NCBI RefSeq assembly: GCF_004378355.1
Contig: NZ_SNUB01000005.1
Span: forward strand, 86,796 to 150,795
Source: Psychromonas algicola
Lineage (GTDB): Bacteria > Pseudomonadota > Gammaproteobacteria > Enterobacterales > Psychromonadaceae
DNA: 64,000 bases
Direction of reading: 5' to 3'
In this document: one piece after another, positions 28,180 to 36,831 of the stretch
How positions within the stretch are numbered: position 1 is the first letter of the stretch
Layout of the letters: each line of letters starts with the position of its first letter
Translations under genes and position numbers: made by a program
Notes under the pieces: model-generated
The model's input: only the letters and a program-made list of their open reading frames with translations
Told to the model about the DNA's origin: nothing
Database searches by the model: none

Positions 28180-29040
28180 TTGCAATTGAGTAAGCACTTG
28201 TTATTACAGAAAGTTAAATTAGCCTATCATTATTGCTTTTTCCTATGGAAACGAAGCCAAGAAGATAATATTAAAGTACCAGCAGGACATCTTGCTTATG
28301 TGACTTTATTGTCCGTTGTACCTTTCCTTGCGGTTATTTTTTATATGTTATCCGCATTTCCTATGTTTTCCGAATTGCATAAAATTATAGAGAATTTGAT
28401 TTACAATAACTTTGTCCCAACAGCCGGAGAAGCGGTTAAAGTTCACATGACAGGGTTTATTGCGAACACTAAAAAGATGAGCATGATGGGAATTGCTTCT
28501 TTGATTGTGATTGCATTGTTATTGATTTCAAGTATCGACCAAACCATTAATCGCATATGGCGGTGTACAAATAAGCGCTCAATGGTACAGGCATTTACTA
28601 TTTATTGGACGATTCTAAGTCTAGGCCCAATTATTATTGGTGGTAGTATTGCCTTGAGTTCTTATATTTTTTCAACCGTAAAAGCGGATGGTTTTTTATC
28701 TGTAGGTCAGCATTTTTTAAGTTTCATGCCATTTGCGTTCTCATGGTTAGCTTTTGCGGGGGTATATACTTTAGTCCCAAATCAACGAGTTAGTTTCCGC
28801 TATGCTTTAATTGGTGGTTTTGTTGCAGCATTTTTATTTAATTTTGCAACCGACTTATTTACTTTATATATTACTAATTTCCCTTCACAACAAATCATTT
28901 ATGGTGCTCTTGCGGTTATTCCCATTATGTTTGTTTGGATATATTTTAGTTGGTTAATTGTATTGATTGGCGCAGAAGTGACTTCAACACTAGAAGACTT
29001 TTTACAAAAACACGACCACCCTATTGAGGATGAACAATGA
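28180..29040 (+). CDS. yihY: YihY/BrkB family inner-membrane protein
   Basis: No ATG start fits. TTG at 28180, 7 bases after TAGGGA, gives 286 residues and matches the family N terminus (…[32 protein letters not shown]). Six hydrophobic segments follow, and the conserved [11 protein letters not shown] and [18 protein letters not shown] lie between them. The family was once linked to RNase BN by mistake, and its transport or structural role is unsettled. It overlaps dtd by four bases (ATGA), so the two are translationally coupled, as is common for yihY-dtd. Confidence 0.9.
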   Translation: MQLSKHLLLQKVKLAYHYCFFLWKRSQEDNIKVPAGHLAYVTLLSVVPFLAVIFYMLSAFPMFSELHKIIENLIYNNFVPTAGEAVKVHMTGFIANTKKMSMMGIASLIVIALLLISSIDQTINRIWRCTNKRSMVQAFTIYWTILSLGPIIIGGSIALSSYIFSTVKADGFLSVGQHFLSFMPFAFSWLAFAGVYTLVPNQRVSFRYALIGGFVAAFLFNFATDLFTLYITNFPSQQIIYGALAVIPIMFVWIYFSWLIVLIGAEVTSTLEDFLQKHDHPIEDEQ

Positions 29041-29474
29041 TTGCTATGATTCAACGCGTAACCAATGCTTCGGTTAGCGTAGAAAATGAAATTGTAGGCT
29101 CTATTAAAAGTGGGTTGTTAGTCCTATTAGGTGTAGAGAAAGGTGACACAGATAAACAATGCCAACGATTAGCTGAAAAAGTATTAGCATATCGAATCTT
29201 TGCCGATGACAATGGAAAAATGAACCTAAACGTACAACAAGCAGGTGGGGATTTACTCGTTATTTCTCAATTTACCCTTGCGGCCGAAACCAAGAAAGGT
29301 AATCGTCCAGGGTTTACTAATGGTGCTGAGCCAGATGAGGCTAGGCGTTTATACGAACTGTTTAGTCAGCAGTGTATTGAGTTAGGTTGCCATGTTGAAA
29401 ATGGTATTTTTGCTGCTGATATGCAAGTCACCTCGACCAATGATGGACCCACGACTTTCTGGTTGCAGATATAA
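29037..29474 (+). CDS. dtd: D-aminoacyl-tRNA deacylase
   Basis: The product has 145 residues (E. coli 145) beginning [21 protein letters not shown]. It carries the two active-site signatures, [17 protein letters not shown] and the C-terminal [10 protein letters not shown] that contains the Gly-cisPro dipeptide region. It removes D-amino acids from mischarged tRNA. It is the second gene of a yihY-dtd unit. The next gene, ptrA, follows after 82 bases, with no clear terminator. Confidence 0.97.
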   Translation: MIAMIQRVTNASVSVENEIVGSIKSGLLVLLGVEKGDTDKQCQRLAEKVLAYRIFADDNGKMNLNVQQAGGDLLVISQFTLAAETKKGNRPGFTNGAEPDEARRLYELFSQQCIELGCHVENGIFAADMQVTSTNDGPTTFWLQI

Positions 29475-29556
29475 GCAAGAGGCCTCCGCGCAACTATTTT
29501 AATTTTACCATGTCTATAGGAATAACTATTTCACATGGTTATAAAGAGATCACTTA

Positions 29557-32445
29557 ATGTTTCCTAAGAATTTTGTTCGAAGTATTGGTTTAATTACACT
29601 TACTTTTTTAAGCTCCCTTTCAGCACAAGCCACCGAGAATAATATGCAGCCATTTGAAATTATCGATAAACCTATTGTTACTAGCCCTAATGACACACGC
29701 GATTATCAAGTGATCCGTCTTGCTAATGATTTACAGGTATTATTGGTTTCCGATCCTGATTTAAAAAATAGTGCTGCCTCTTTATCTGTTCCTATTGGCA
29801 GCATGCATAATCCTGACTCGCAACTCGGTTTAGCACATTATTTAGAGCATATGCTGTTTCTCGGCTCAGAAAAATACCCAATCATCAATGCTTACAGTAA
29901 GTTTATGAGTCAAAATGGCGGGTATACCAATGCTTACACTGCGCAAGATGAAACTGTGTATGGATTTGAAGTAAATGACAACGTATTTGCAGAAGCCTTA
30001 GATAGATTGGCTGATGTAATGAGAGCGCCTTTATTAGATGAAAAATACGCAGAAAAAGAGCGTCATACCGTTAATGCTGAGCATAAAACGAACTATGATA
30101 ATGATATGCGCAAGCTTTATGCTTTACAGCGTTATTCATTAAATCCCGAGCATCCAATGTCGCGTTTTAGCACTGGTGACTTAAGTACTTTAGTTGATAA
30201 ACCCAATAGTAACTTGCAACAAGCATTAGAACGTTTTTTCAAACAGTATTACTCAGCTAATATCATGAAAGTTGCTTTAACAAGTCCGCGTTCCATTGAA
30301 GAGATGCAAAAAATTGCGGTTAAATATCTAACACAGATCCCAAATAATAACGTCACAAAGCCAGTGATTATCACCCCTTTGATCACCGAACAGCAGTTGG
30401 CTGTTGAAGTGAAAATGAAACCAACGGCGGATCTGAAATTTCTACAAGTTAACTTCCTTGTTCCAAGTCTTAAAGACGAATATATGTATCAACCAGGTGG
30501 CTATATTAGTCGCTTATTAGGCTCAGATCATAAGGGAGGATTGTCTGATTATTTAAAAAATAAAGGACTAACAGAATCGGTTGGGGCAAGTTTTTATAGC
30601 ACACAAAGTGATGAATATTCTCAATTCAGTATGACCTTTAAGTTAACCCAAAAAGGATTACTTGAACAAGACACAGTGATCGCAAGTCTATTTGCTTATA
30701 TTAATTTAATAAAAGAAAAAGGCGTTAATCAATTACAATATTCGCAGCAGAAAAAAAGCTTAGATAATTATTTTCAATTTCTGCCTAAAAATTCAGGCTT
30801 TAACTATGTAATGTCTTTATCGTCAACGATGCAAAAATATCCCTTGGCTGATATCTTGTCTTATTCCTTCCGTTTAGATGGTTTTAAAGTTGACTTTATT
30901 CAGCAAGTATTAAATTATTTAACACCTGAAAATAGTCGTTTATTCTTAATGTCACCAGATGCCGTTGTTGATACCGATATTCCTTTTTATCACGGCCAAT
31001 ACTCAAAGGCTAAAATTCCTGATCTGCGTTTACAAGCTTGGCTGCAAGATGCACAAAGTATTGAGTCCGCTATGACACTGCCTGTGAGTAACGAATGGTT
31101 GCCTGAAGATTTAACTTTGGTGAATGAAGGCAAAAATAAAGAAGCATTACATCTAGTTGAACAACCTGGATTATCGGTTTGGATGAAACAAAGTCAACTT
31201 AACGAACCTAAAGGGATCTATAAATTACAGTTAAATAATAGCCTTAATGATCGAAGCCCGAAAGATAGAGTTAAAATGAGTTTGCTATTGGATATTATCC
31301 AAAAACAATTATCTGACTTAAGCTTTATTACTCAGGAGGCAGGGTTAGGTTTCTCTGTGAGTAACAGTAATGGTTTGTTTATTAATACGCGTGGTTATAG
31401 CGATAAACAAAGTCAGTTATTATTCATTTTACTTGATCATATTCATCAACTGAGGGTGGATGAACAAACACTTAATCTATCAAAACAAGAGTTAAAACGA
31501 CGTTTAAAAAACAGAGCCAAAAGTAAACCAATGGATTTAGCATTGGATGGTTTTAGAAAAGTAATACGCCAACCTGCGTGGTCAGATAAAACCTTACTAG
31601 CGCAAATTGAACACGTTACACCAGCCGACTTATTATCATTGGTTGATGAGATCTTTTCACAATCTAGTGTACGTTTATTGGCTTTAGGTAACTTTTCAAC
31701 TGTGGATGTATTGAGTGTTACCGATCAACTGAAAAAGAAAATTCAAATACAGGAAAATGCTTTTTATAAAATTAAACGCTTAAATGCCGAGCCTAAACAA
31801 GGTCCTTTAAACTTCTCTCGTCATTCAGATAAAGAAGATGACGCATTAGTGAGCGTTTATTTAGCTAAAAGTGAAGGGGCGATCTCATTTGCTAAAGCTG
31901 AATTACTTAATAAATTACTTAAGCCTGCTTTTTACAATCAAATCCGTACACAAGAACAACTTACTTACTCGCCTTTTACGGCTAGTTTTGAAGTAGAAGA
32001 CAGTATTGCTTTTGGGTTATTTACGCAAAGCCCAGCGATCGGAAGTGCTGCTCTATATGGGCGCTTTAAAGTATTTTTAGAGAACTTTAAAGTGACTTTA
32101 ATGCAGACTAAAGAAGATGATTTTGAAGAAATTAAACATGCTCATATCGCCAATTATTTAACTAAACCCAATAGCTTAGGTGGTGAGTTTTCATATCTAA
32201 CTAATGAGTGGATGGATAATAAAAAAGAGATAGATACAAAACTTGATTATGTGCATGTATTAGAAGCAATAACCCTAAAACAAGTTCAAGATTATTATTC
32301 ATCGTTATTCTTTGATGACAAAAATACGCAGCAAATTATAGTGCAAGTGAAAGGGAAAAACTTTGTTAAAGAGGCGCCTTTAACTTTGCCTCAGCAAATG
32401 ACTATTTTAGATATTGATAGATTATCAAAGGGAGAATTGAAGTAA
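29557..32445 (+). CDS. ptrA: Periplasmic M16 zinc protease (pitrilysin, protease III)
   Basis: The protein has 962 residues, the same length as E. coli PtrA, with a signal peptide (about 1-25, cleavage after AQA). The inverted zinc motif is HYLEH (His94, Glu97, His98). The third ligand is Glu175 in ERHTVNAEH, 78 residues after Glu97 as in E. coli. Two tandem M16 halves follow; the second lacks HxxEH, as usual. It degrades small proteins and peptides in the periplasm. The E. coli recBCD neighbours are absent here; it lies between dtd and a signalling gene. Confidence 0.93.
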   Translation: MFPKNFVRSIGLITLTFLSSLSAQATENNMQPFEIIDKPIVTSPNDTRDYQVIRLANDLQVLLVSDPDLKNSAASLSVPIGSMHNPDSQLGLAHYLEHMLFLGSEKYPIINAYSKFMSQNGGYTNAYTAQDETVYGFEVNDNVFAEALDRLADVMRAPLLDEKYAEKERHTVNAEHKTNYDNDMRKLYALQRYSLNPEHPMSRFSTGDLSTLVDKPNSNLQQALERFFKQYYSANIMKVALTSPRSIEEMQKIAVKYLTQIPNNNVTKPVIITPLITEQQLAVEVKMKPTADLKFLQVNFLVPSLKDEYMYQPGGYISRLLGSDHKGGLSDYLKNKGLTESVGASFYSTQSDEYSQFSMTFKLTQKGLLEQDTVIASLFAYINLIKEKGVNQLQYSQQKKSLDNYFQFLPKNSGFNYVMSLSSTMQKYPLADILSYSFRLDGFKVDFIQQVLNYLTPENSRLFLMSPDAVVDTDIPFYHGQYSKAKIPDLRLQAWLQDAQSIESAMTLPVSNEWLPEDLTLVNEGKNKEALHLVEQPGLSVWMKQSQLNEPKGIYKLQLNNSLNDRSPKDRVKMSLLLDIIQKQLSDLSFITQEAGLGFSVSNSNGLFINTRGYSDKQSQLLFILLDHIHQLRVDEQTLNLSKQELKRRLKNRAKSKPMDLALDGFRKVIRQPAWSDKTLLAQIEHVTPADLLSLVDEIFSQSSVRLLALGNFSTVDVLSVTDQLKKKIQIQENAFYKIKRLNAEPKQGPLNFSRHSDKEDDALVSVYLAKSEGAISFAKAELLNKLLKPAFYNQIRTQEQLTYSPFTASFEVEDSIAFGLFTQSPAIGSAALYGRFKVFLENFKVTLMQTKEDDFEEIKHAHIANYLTKPNSLGGEFSYLTNEWMDNKKEIDTKLDYVHVLEAITLKQVQDYYSSLFFDDKNTQQIIVQVKGKNFVKEAPLTLPQQMTILDIDRLSKGELK

Positions 32446-32610
32446 TCAGCTTGTTAGTAAAATGATAATGAAAGCGGTTTTATGTTAAATGTAACAGTCA
32501 CATGTTAACCGCGTCACAGCTTATCGCTTACAACTTGTTTTTTGTTCACAATTTCAGCATTTACTGTCAGTGTCTGATAAAATCCCTCGGTCTTAATAAT
32601 AGGGTTTTGT

Positions 32611-34824
32611 ATGTCTCGCTTGTTATCTCATTTTTCATTATTGATTGGCTTTTGCCTTGCTGCGATATCTAGCGTAGAAGTGGCAGTGGCAAATACTTTG
32701 TTGAGAACTGCTGATCTTACCCATGAAGAGCAAGCATACCTACAAAAAAATCCTTCTATTAGAGTGCACGCAGAAAGTGCTTGGTATCCATTTAACTTTA
32801 TCGATAAAGGCCGAGCATCTGGATATAGTAATGATTTAATCCGCTTAGTTGCTAAGAAAGTAGGCTTAGAAATTGAATTTGTTGCTGGTTATCAGTGGAG
32901 TGAATACTTAGCAAAATTAAAAAATAAAGAAATTGATGTTATTACTAACATCAAGATAACGCCCTCCCGCGAAGAATATGCGATCTACACTCGTTACCAC
33001 TCGTTAACTGCATTGGATGGTTTGTTATTAAATGATAATAAAAAACTAAAGCCAGACTTTAGTAACATTGATTCATTAGCTGTTGTGGAAGGCTTTTCCT
33101 ATCAAGAGTCCATTCAAAATAAATATCCTCGTATTCGACTGACAACTACTAAAGATACAGCACAGGCCATTGAGCAGTTAAGATTAGGGCATGTTGATGG
33201 TGTATTAGATACTTTTGATACGATTAATTTTTATCTACAAGGATCAGCAATTAAAGGCGTTAAGAACATTCCTCTGTATGACCATCAAATAGTCAGTTAT
33301 TCACCACAATTTATGGCAGTGCCCAAAGATAAGCCGATACTGCGCAATATTTTAGATAAAGGCTTATTAGCGATCACGCGAACAGAATTAAGAGATCTAC
33401 ATAAAAAATGGTCATTGTTAAGTACATCGGCAGCATTAAGGCATAAAAATAGCTTTCAAGAGCAGCGTGTTACTTTCTCAACTCGTCAAAATCAATACCT
33501 TGAAGATCATAAGCAATTTAAAATGTGCGTGGATCCAGATTGGCTGCCTATTGAAGCGATAGAAGAAGGGCAATATGTTGGTATCGGTGCTGATTTTATT
33601 AAAACATTTAGTAAAAATATCACCAATGAGATTACGTTAGTAGAAACTGAAACATGGCAACAATCTTTAGATTTTTTTGCCGAAGGCAAGTGTGATTTCA
33701 TTCCAGTGATCAGTAAAACGCCACAACGACGAAAGACAATGTCTTTTACATTCCCCTATTTGCGCTTTCCCTCTGTACTCGTTACTCATCAAAATAATCC
33801 TCCTTATAAATTACAACAGGTGCTGCATAAACCTCTCGGAATTGTAAAAGGGTATGCATATAAAGAAACATTTGAAAATTTATATGAAGGTGTAAAACTC
33901 AAAGAATATGATTCAATAGCAGCAGGTTTTAAAGCTATCAGACAAGGTGAAATTTATGGGTTTATTGATGCTTTGCCTGTTATAGCTAAAAAAATTCAAA
34001 ATACTTATCCTGAATTTAAAGTGGTAGAGAAGTTTGAAAGTGAGTTTTCATTTTCTTTGGCAGTAGCAAAAAATAATATTGTTTTGTTAGATATCTTTAA
34101 TAAGTTACTGGCCTCTATTGAGCTGCAGGAGCAGGAATATATTCTTAATCGTTGGTCTCCGGTTTTGTATGAAAAAGACGAAGATGTTTCTGGTTATATC
34201 GTTTTGATTGCTTTTTTTACCATATTTATTTTGTTTTTATTGTTTGGTTTATATTATTCCAAGGTTTCAAATAAAAAATTAGCGATAATGAAAGCTAAAT
34301 TGGAAGCATTGGCAATACACGATTATTTAACAGAATTGCCTAATCGAACCTATTTTAAAGCACAACTTAAAAAAGAGTGGAGCCGTGGGCAACGTTCTAA
34401 AGAGATGCTTTCATTAATCATTGTTGATATCGATAATTTTAAAGATGTTAATGAACGTTTTGGGCGATTGGAAGGTGATAATTGTTTAATTGAACTATCA
34501 CGCCGATTGCAAAACATTGTTAAGCGACCTGCTGATATTTTAGCGCGTTGGGAAGGTGAAGAGTTTATTATTCTTTTACCGGATACCAATGAAGAGGGCA
34601 TCAAAGCAATCACTGCTGAGATCTACTATATGTTAAATGGTTGGACACCTGAATGTATGAATTCAGGCAAGAGTAATACATTATCTGTGAGTATTGGTGC
34701 TGCTTGTATGTTAGTTAGCCCAACTTATACAGAGAAAGAGTTAACGCGACGTGCAGCTCGAGCTTTATATCGAGCACAAGATGCAGGTTATAATCAAATG
34801 ATGATTTATAAACCAGGTATTTAA
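32611..34824 (+). CDS. Membrane diguanylate cyclase with two periplasmic solute-binding domains
   Basis: The protein has 737 residues. After a signal peptide (about 1-27) come two SBP_bac_3-type domains (about 45-270 and 300-520, each with a PFNF- or LPIEAIE-type pocket start), one transmembrane helix (about 527-549) and a C-terminal GGDEF domain. The Mg-binding stretch is VDIDNFKDVNERFG. The signature reads EGEEF (648-652) in place of GGEEF. The RxxD inhibitory site (639-642) is intact at the right distance. It probably turns a periplasmic ligand, such as an amino acid, into a c-di-GMP change. Whether the Gly-to-Glu change keeps activity is open. It stands alone with its own terminator. Confidence 0.88.
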   Translation: MSRLLSHFSLLIGFCLAAISSVEVAVANTLLRTADLTHEEQAYLQKNPSIRVHAESAWYPFNFIDKGRASGYSNDLIRLVAKKVGLEIEFVAGYQWSEYLAKLKNKEIDVITNIKITPSREEYAIYTRYHSLTALDGLLLNDNKKLKPDFSNIDSLAVVEGFSYQESIQNKYPRIRLTTTKDTAQAIEQLRLGHVDGVLDTFDTINFYLQGSAIKGVKNIPLYDHQIVSYSPQFMAVPKDKPILRNILDKGLLAITRTELRDLHKKWSLLSTSAALRHKNSFQEQRVTFSTRQNQYLEDHKQFKMCVDPDWLPIEAIEEGQYVGIGADFIKTFSKNITNEITLVETETWQQSLDFFAEGKCDFIPVISKTPQRRKTMSFTFPYLRFPSVLVTHQNNPPYKLQQVLHKPLGIVKGYAYKETFENLYEGVKLKEYDSIAAGFKAIRQGEIYGFIDALPVIAKKIQNTYPEFKVVEKFESEFSFSLAVAKNNIVLLDIFNKLLASIELQEQEYILNRWSPVLYEKDEDVSGYIVLIAFFTIFILFLLFGLYYSKVSNKKLAIMKAKLEALAIHDYLTELPNRTYFKAQLKKEWSRGQRSKEMLSLIIVDIDNFKDVNERFGRLEGDNCLIELSRRLQNIVKRPADILARWEGEEFIILLPDTNEEGIKAITAEIYYMLNGWTPECMNSGKSNTLSVSIGAACMLVSPTYTEKELTRRAARALYRAQDAGYNQMMIYKPGI

Positions 34825-34885
34825 TCTGCATTAAGTAATTAAAAATACAAGTAGAGCATAGTTATTCGATTCTTTGCTTTATAAT

Positions 34886-34914
34886 GAGCCTTCATTTATT
34901 AGAAGGCTTTTTTA
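34886..34914 (+). terminator. Terminator after the diguanylate cyclase gene
   Basis: AGCCTTC pairs with GAAGGCT (34887-34893 with 34902-34908) around an 8-base loop, followed by a run of T. It is 62 bases after the stop codon. Confidence 0.8.
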
Positions 34915-35025
34915 TGCGCTTTAATTTAGCGTAGTGATAGCGAGTATTAGCAAGATAGTTGAATATGAAATCAGTATCTGAAAACAAATCGTAGAATAAA
35001 AATAGTGACAAGGGTGGAGTAAAGC

Positions 35026-35667
35026 ATGAAAGATTATCAAAAAGAATTCATTGAATTTGCAATTGAAAAGCAAGTTCTAAAGTTCGGAGAATTTACATTA
35101 AAGTCAGGGCGTATCAGCCCGTATTTTTTTAATGCTGGATTGTTTAATACTGGGCGTGATTTAGCGCGTCTAGGGCGTTTCTATGCCGCTGCATTAAAAG
35201 ACTCTGGCATTGCTTATGATTTGTTGTTTGGCCCTGCTTATAAAGGTATTCCTATTGCAACAACGACGGCTGTTGCTTTGTCTAACGATTATAATATTGA
35301 TGTGCCTTATTGCTTTAATCGTAAAGAAGCAAAAACACATGGTGAAGGTGGTAGTTTAGTAGGCTCTGAATTGTTAGGTAAAATTATGCTGGTGGATGAT
35401 GTGATCACTGCTGGTACCGCGATCCGTGAATCCATGGATATTATTAATGCCCATAACGCAGAACTTGCGGGTGTATTGATTGCATTAGACCGTCAGGAAA
35501 AAGGTAAAGCTGAGTTATCTGCAATTCAGGAAGTCGAACGAGATTATGATGCAACAGTTATTGCCATTGTTCAATTGAGTGATGTTGTGGAATATTTGCA
35601 AGATAAACCTGAAATGGAAGCACACTTGAAAGCAGTGAAGGCTTATCGCGAAACATACGGTGTTTAA
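35026..35667 (+). CDS. pyrE: Orotate phosphoribosyltransferase
   Basis: The product has 213 residues, the E. coli length, with the start [29 protein letters not shown], the flexible loop [15 protein letters not shown] and the PRPP-binding motif [13 protein letters not shown]. It converts orotate and PRPP to OMP in pyrimidine synthesis and acts as a dimer. The 201 bases upstream hold the previous terminator and presumably a promoter. The rph gene that precedes pyrE in E. coli is absent here. Confidence 0.97.
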   Translation: MKDYQKEFIEFAIEKQVLKFGEFTLKSGRISPYFFNAGLFNTGRDLARLGRFYAAALKDSGIAYDLLFGPAYKGIPIATTTAVALSNDYNIDVPYCFNRKEAKTHGEGGSLVGSELLGKIMLVDDVITAGTAIRESMDIINAHNAELAGVLIALDRQEKGKAELSAIQEVERDYDATVIAIVQLSDVVEYLQDKPEMEAHLKAVKAYRETYGV

Positions 35668-35690
35668 ACTAGATTAATCTCAGCACTTAT

Positions 35691-35717
35691 AAAGCCATCT
35701 AGCGATGGCTTTTTTGT
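35691..35717 (+). terminator. Terminator of pyrE
   Basis: AAAGCCATC (35691-35699) pairs with GATGGCTTT (35704-35712) around TAGC, followed by further T residues. It lies 23 bases after the pyrE stop. Confidence 0.92.
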
Positions 35718-35818
35718 TTTGAGATTGTCGTTAATAAAAATTTTGGTTAAAAAATGAACTGTTTTTAGTTTTCCTGCGTATTGTGTTAAACCACCCATCA
35801 TGCTTCTTGGAGAATAAT

Positions 35819-36601
35819 ATGCCAACTACACAAGCGCTACAGCATCAGCAGTCCAAATACGCTAGAACAATCGAATGTAATCAATTAACAATTGGTGCGC
35901 CCTTTCATTGGTTATCATTGGCCTTTAAAGACTTTTTGAGTAGCCCATTAATTAGTCTTGTTTATGGGATTGTATTTAGCATTATTCCTTACTTCACACT
36001 TCAGTTGCTTTCTGTTGAAGCCAGTCCATTATTTATTATCCCTATGGTTGTTGCATTTACTCTTATTGGGCCTGTGTTCGCTTCTGCATTATATGATGTG
36101 GCTTGGGAAATGGAAAAAGGTCATAAGCCTTCCTTTAAGCATAGTGTTAAAGCGTTATTAAGAAATCAAATCAGCCTTTGGGCATTCGCATTTATATTAC
36201 TGTTGATCATGATTGCATGGGTGCGGTTAGCTAGCTTAGTTTTTGTTATCTTTCCTACTACTTCAAATGCTTCATTAATGGATATGGCTGTATTCTTGGG
36301 GATCGGGTCGTTAATTGGTGGCTTTCTATCGATCGCAGTATTAGTTATTTCTGCATTTACTCCTCAAATCATTATGGAACGTCGTATTGATATTATGACG
36401 GCCGTATTTACTTCGGCGAATGCAGTAAAACGTAATTTACTAGTAATGTGTATTTGGGGAAGTCTCATTATTGCAGCTGTTGCTATTGGTTTTTTAACAT
36501 CGGCGGTAGCTTTTGTGGTGATCATGCCATTACTTAGTTTTGCCAGCTGGCATGCTTATATCCAAACCATCAAAACTAAAAAACAGCGTGCATTTGAGTA
36601 A
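35819..36601 (+). CDS. DUF2189-type inner-membrane protein of unknown function
   Basis: The ATG at 35819 with GGAGA at 35809-35813 gives 260 residues; the earlier in-frame ATG has no ribosome site. About six hydrophobic helices are visible (for example LISLVYGIVFSIIPYFTLQLL and LFIIPMVVAFTLIGPVFASAL). The conserved-looking cytosolic segments include ALYDVAWEMEKGHKPSFKHSVKAL. It matches what I know as DUF2189, with no assigned role. The last base of its TAA stop is also the first base of the MITE-like element at 36601, so the repeat may have altered the C terminus (RAFE-stop). Confidence 0.78.
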   Translation: MPTTQALQHQQSKYARTIECNQLTIGAPFHWLSLAFKDFLSSPLISLVYGIVFSIIPYFTLQLLSVEASPLFIIPMVVAFTLIGPVFASALYDVAWEMEKGHKPSFKHSVKALLRNQISLWAFAFILLLIMIAWVRLASLVFVIFPTTSNASLMDMAVFLGIGSLIGGFLSIAVLVISAFTPQIIMERRIDIMTAVFTSANAVKRNLLVMCIWGSLIIAAVAIGFLTSAVAFVVIMPLLSFASWHAYIQTIKTKKQRAFE

Positions 36602-36762
36602 TACCAATTGTATTAAATAACTGATCTAAATTTTGCGCTGGAAAAATAGCTTAGTTTGAGGCGTAAGTTGATGTAAATGGTTGTTCCCTTTACGAAACTT
36701 ACAACGAAAAAATAAGCCATTTTAACAAGTAAAATAGATCAGTTACTTACTATGATTGGTAT
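36601..36762. mobile_element. 162-bp MITE-like palindromic element
   Basis: The ends form terminal inverted repeats of about 28 bases (24 matches) beginning ATACCAAT and reading inward to AACTGATCTA; the right copy ends ATTGGTAT. The interior is also an imperfect palindrome (GCTTAGTTTGAGGCG… against …AATAAGC), so the whole unit can fold into one long hairpin. It has no coding capacity. This is the shape of a non-autonomous transposable repeat, but target-site duplications are not clear. Confidence 0.72.
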
Positions 36763-36794
36763 AAGTATAGATAGAATGATTAAAGTGCAGAATA

Positions 36795-36822
36795 AAGCCC
36801 TTACTTCATTATATAAGGGCTT
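36795..36822 (-). terminator. Terminator of the chemoreceptor gene
   Basis: AAGCCCTTA (36795-36803) pairs with TAAGGGCTT (36814-36822) around a 10-base loop. On the minus strand it lies 9 bases after the stop at 36832. The T tract is short (TTATTCT), so efficiency is uncertain. Confidence 0.7.
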
Positions 36823-36831
36823 CTTTATGTT

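Noticed and set aside
36601..36762. Insertion sequence
   Set aside because: It is far too short and has no transposase frame, so it is called MITE-like only.
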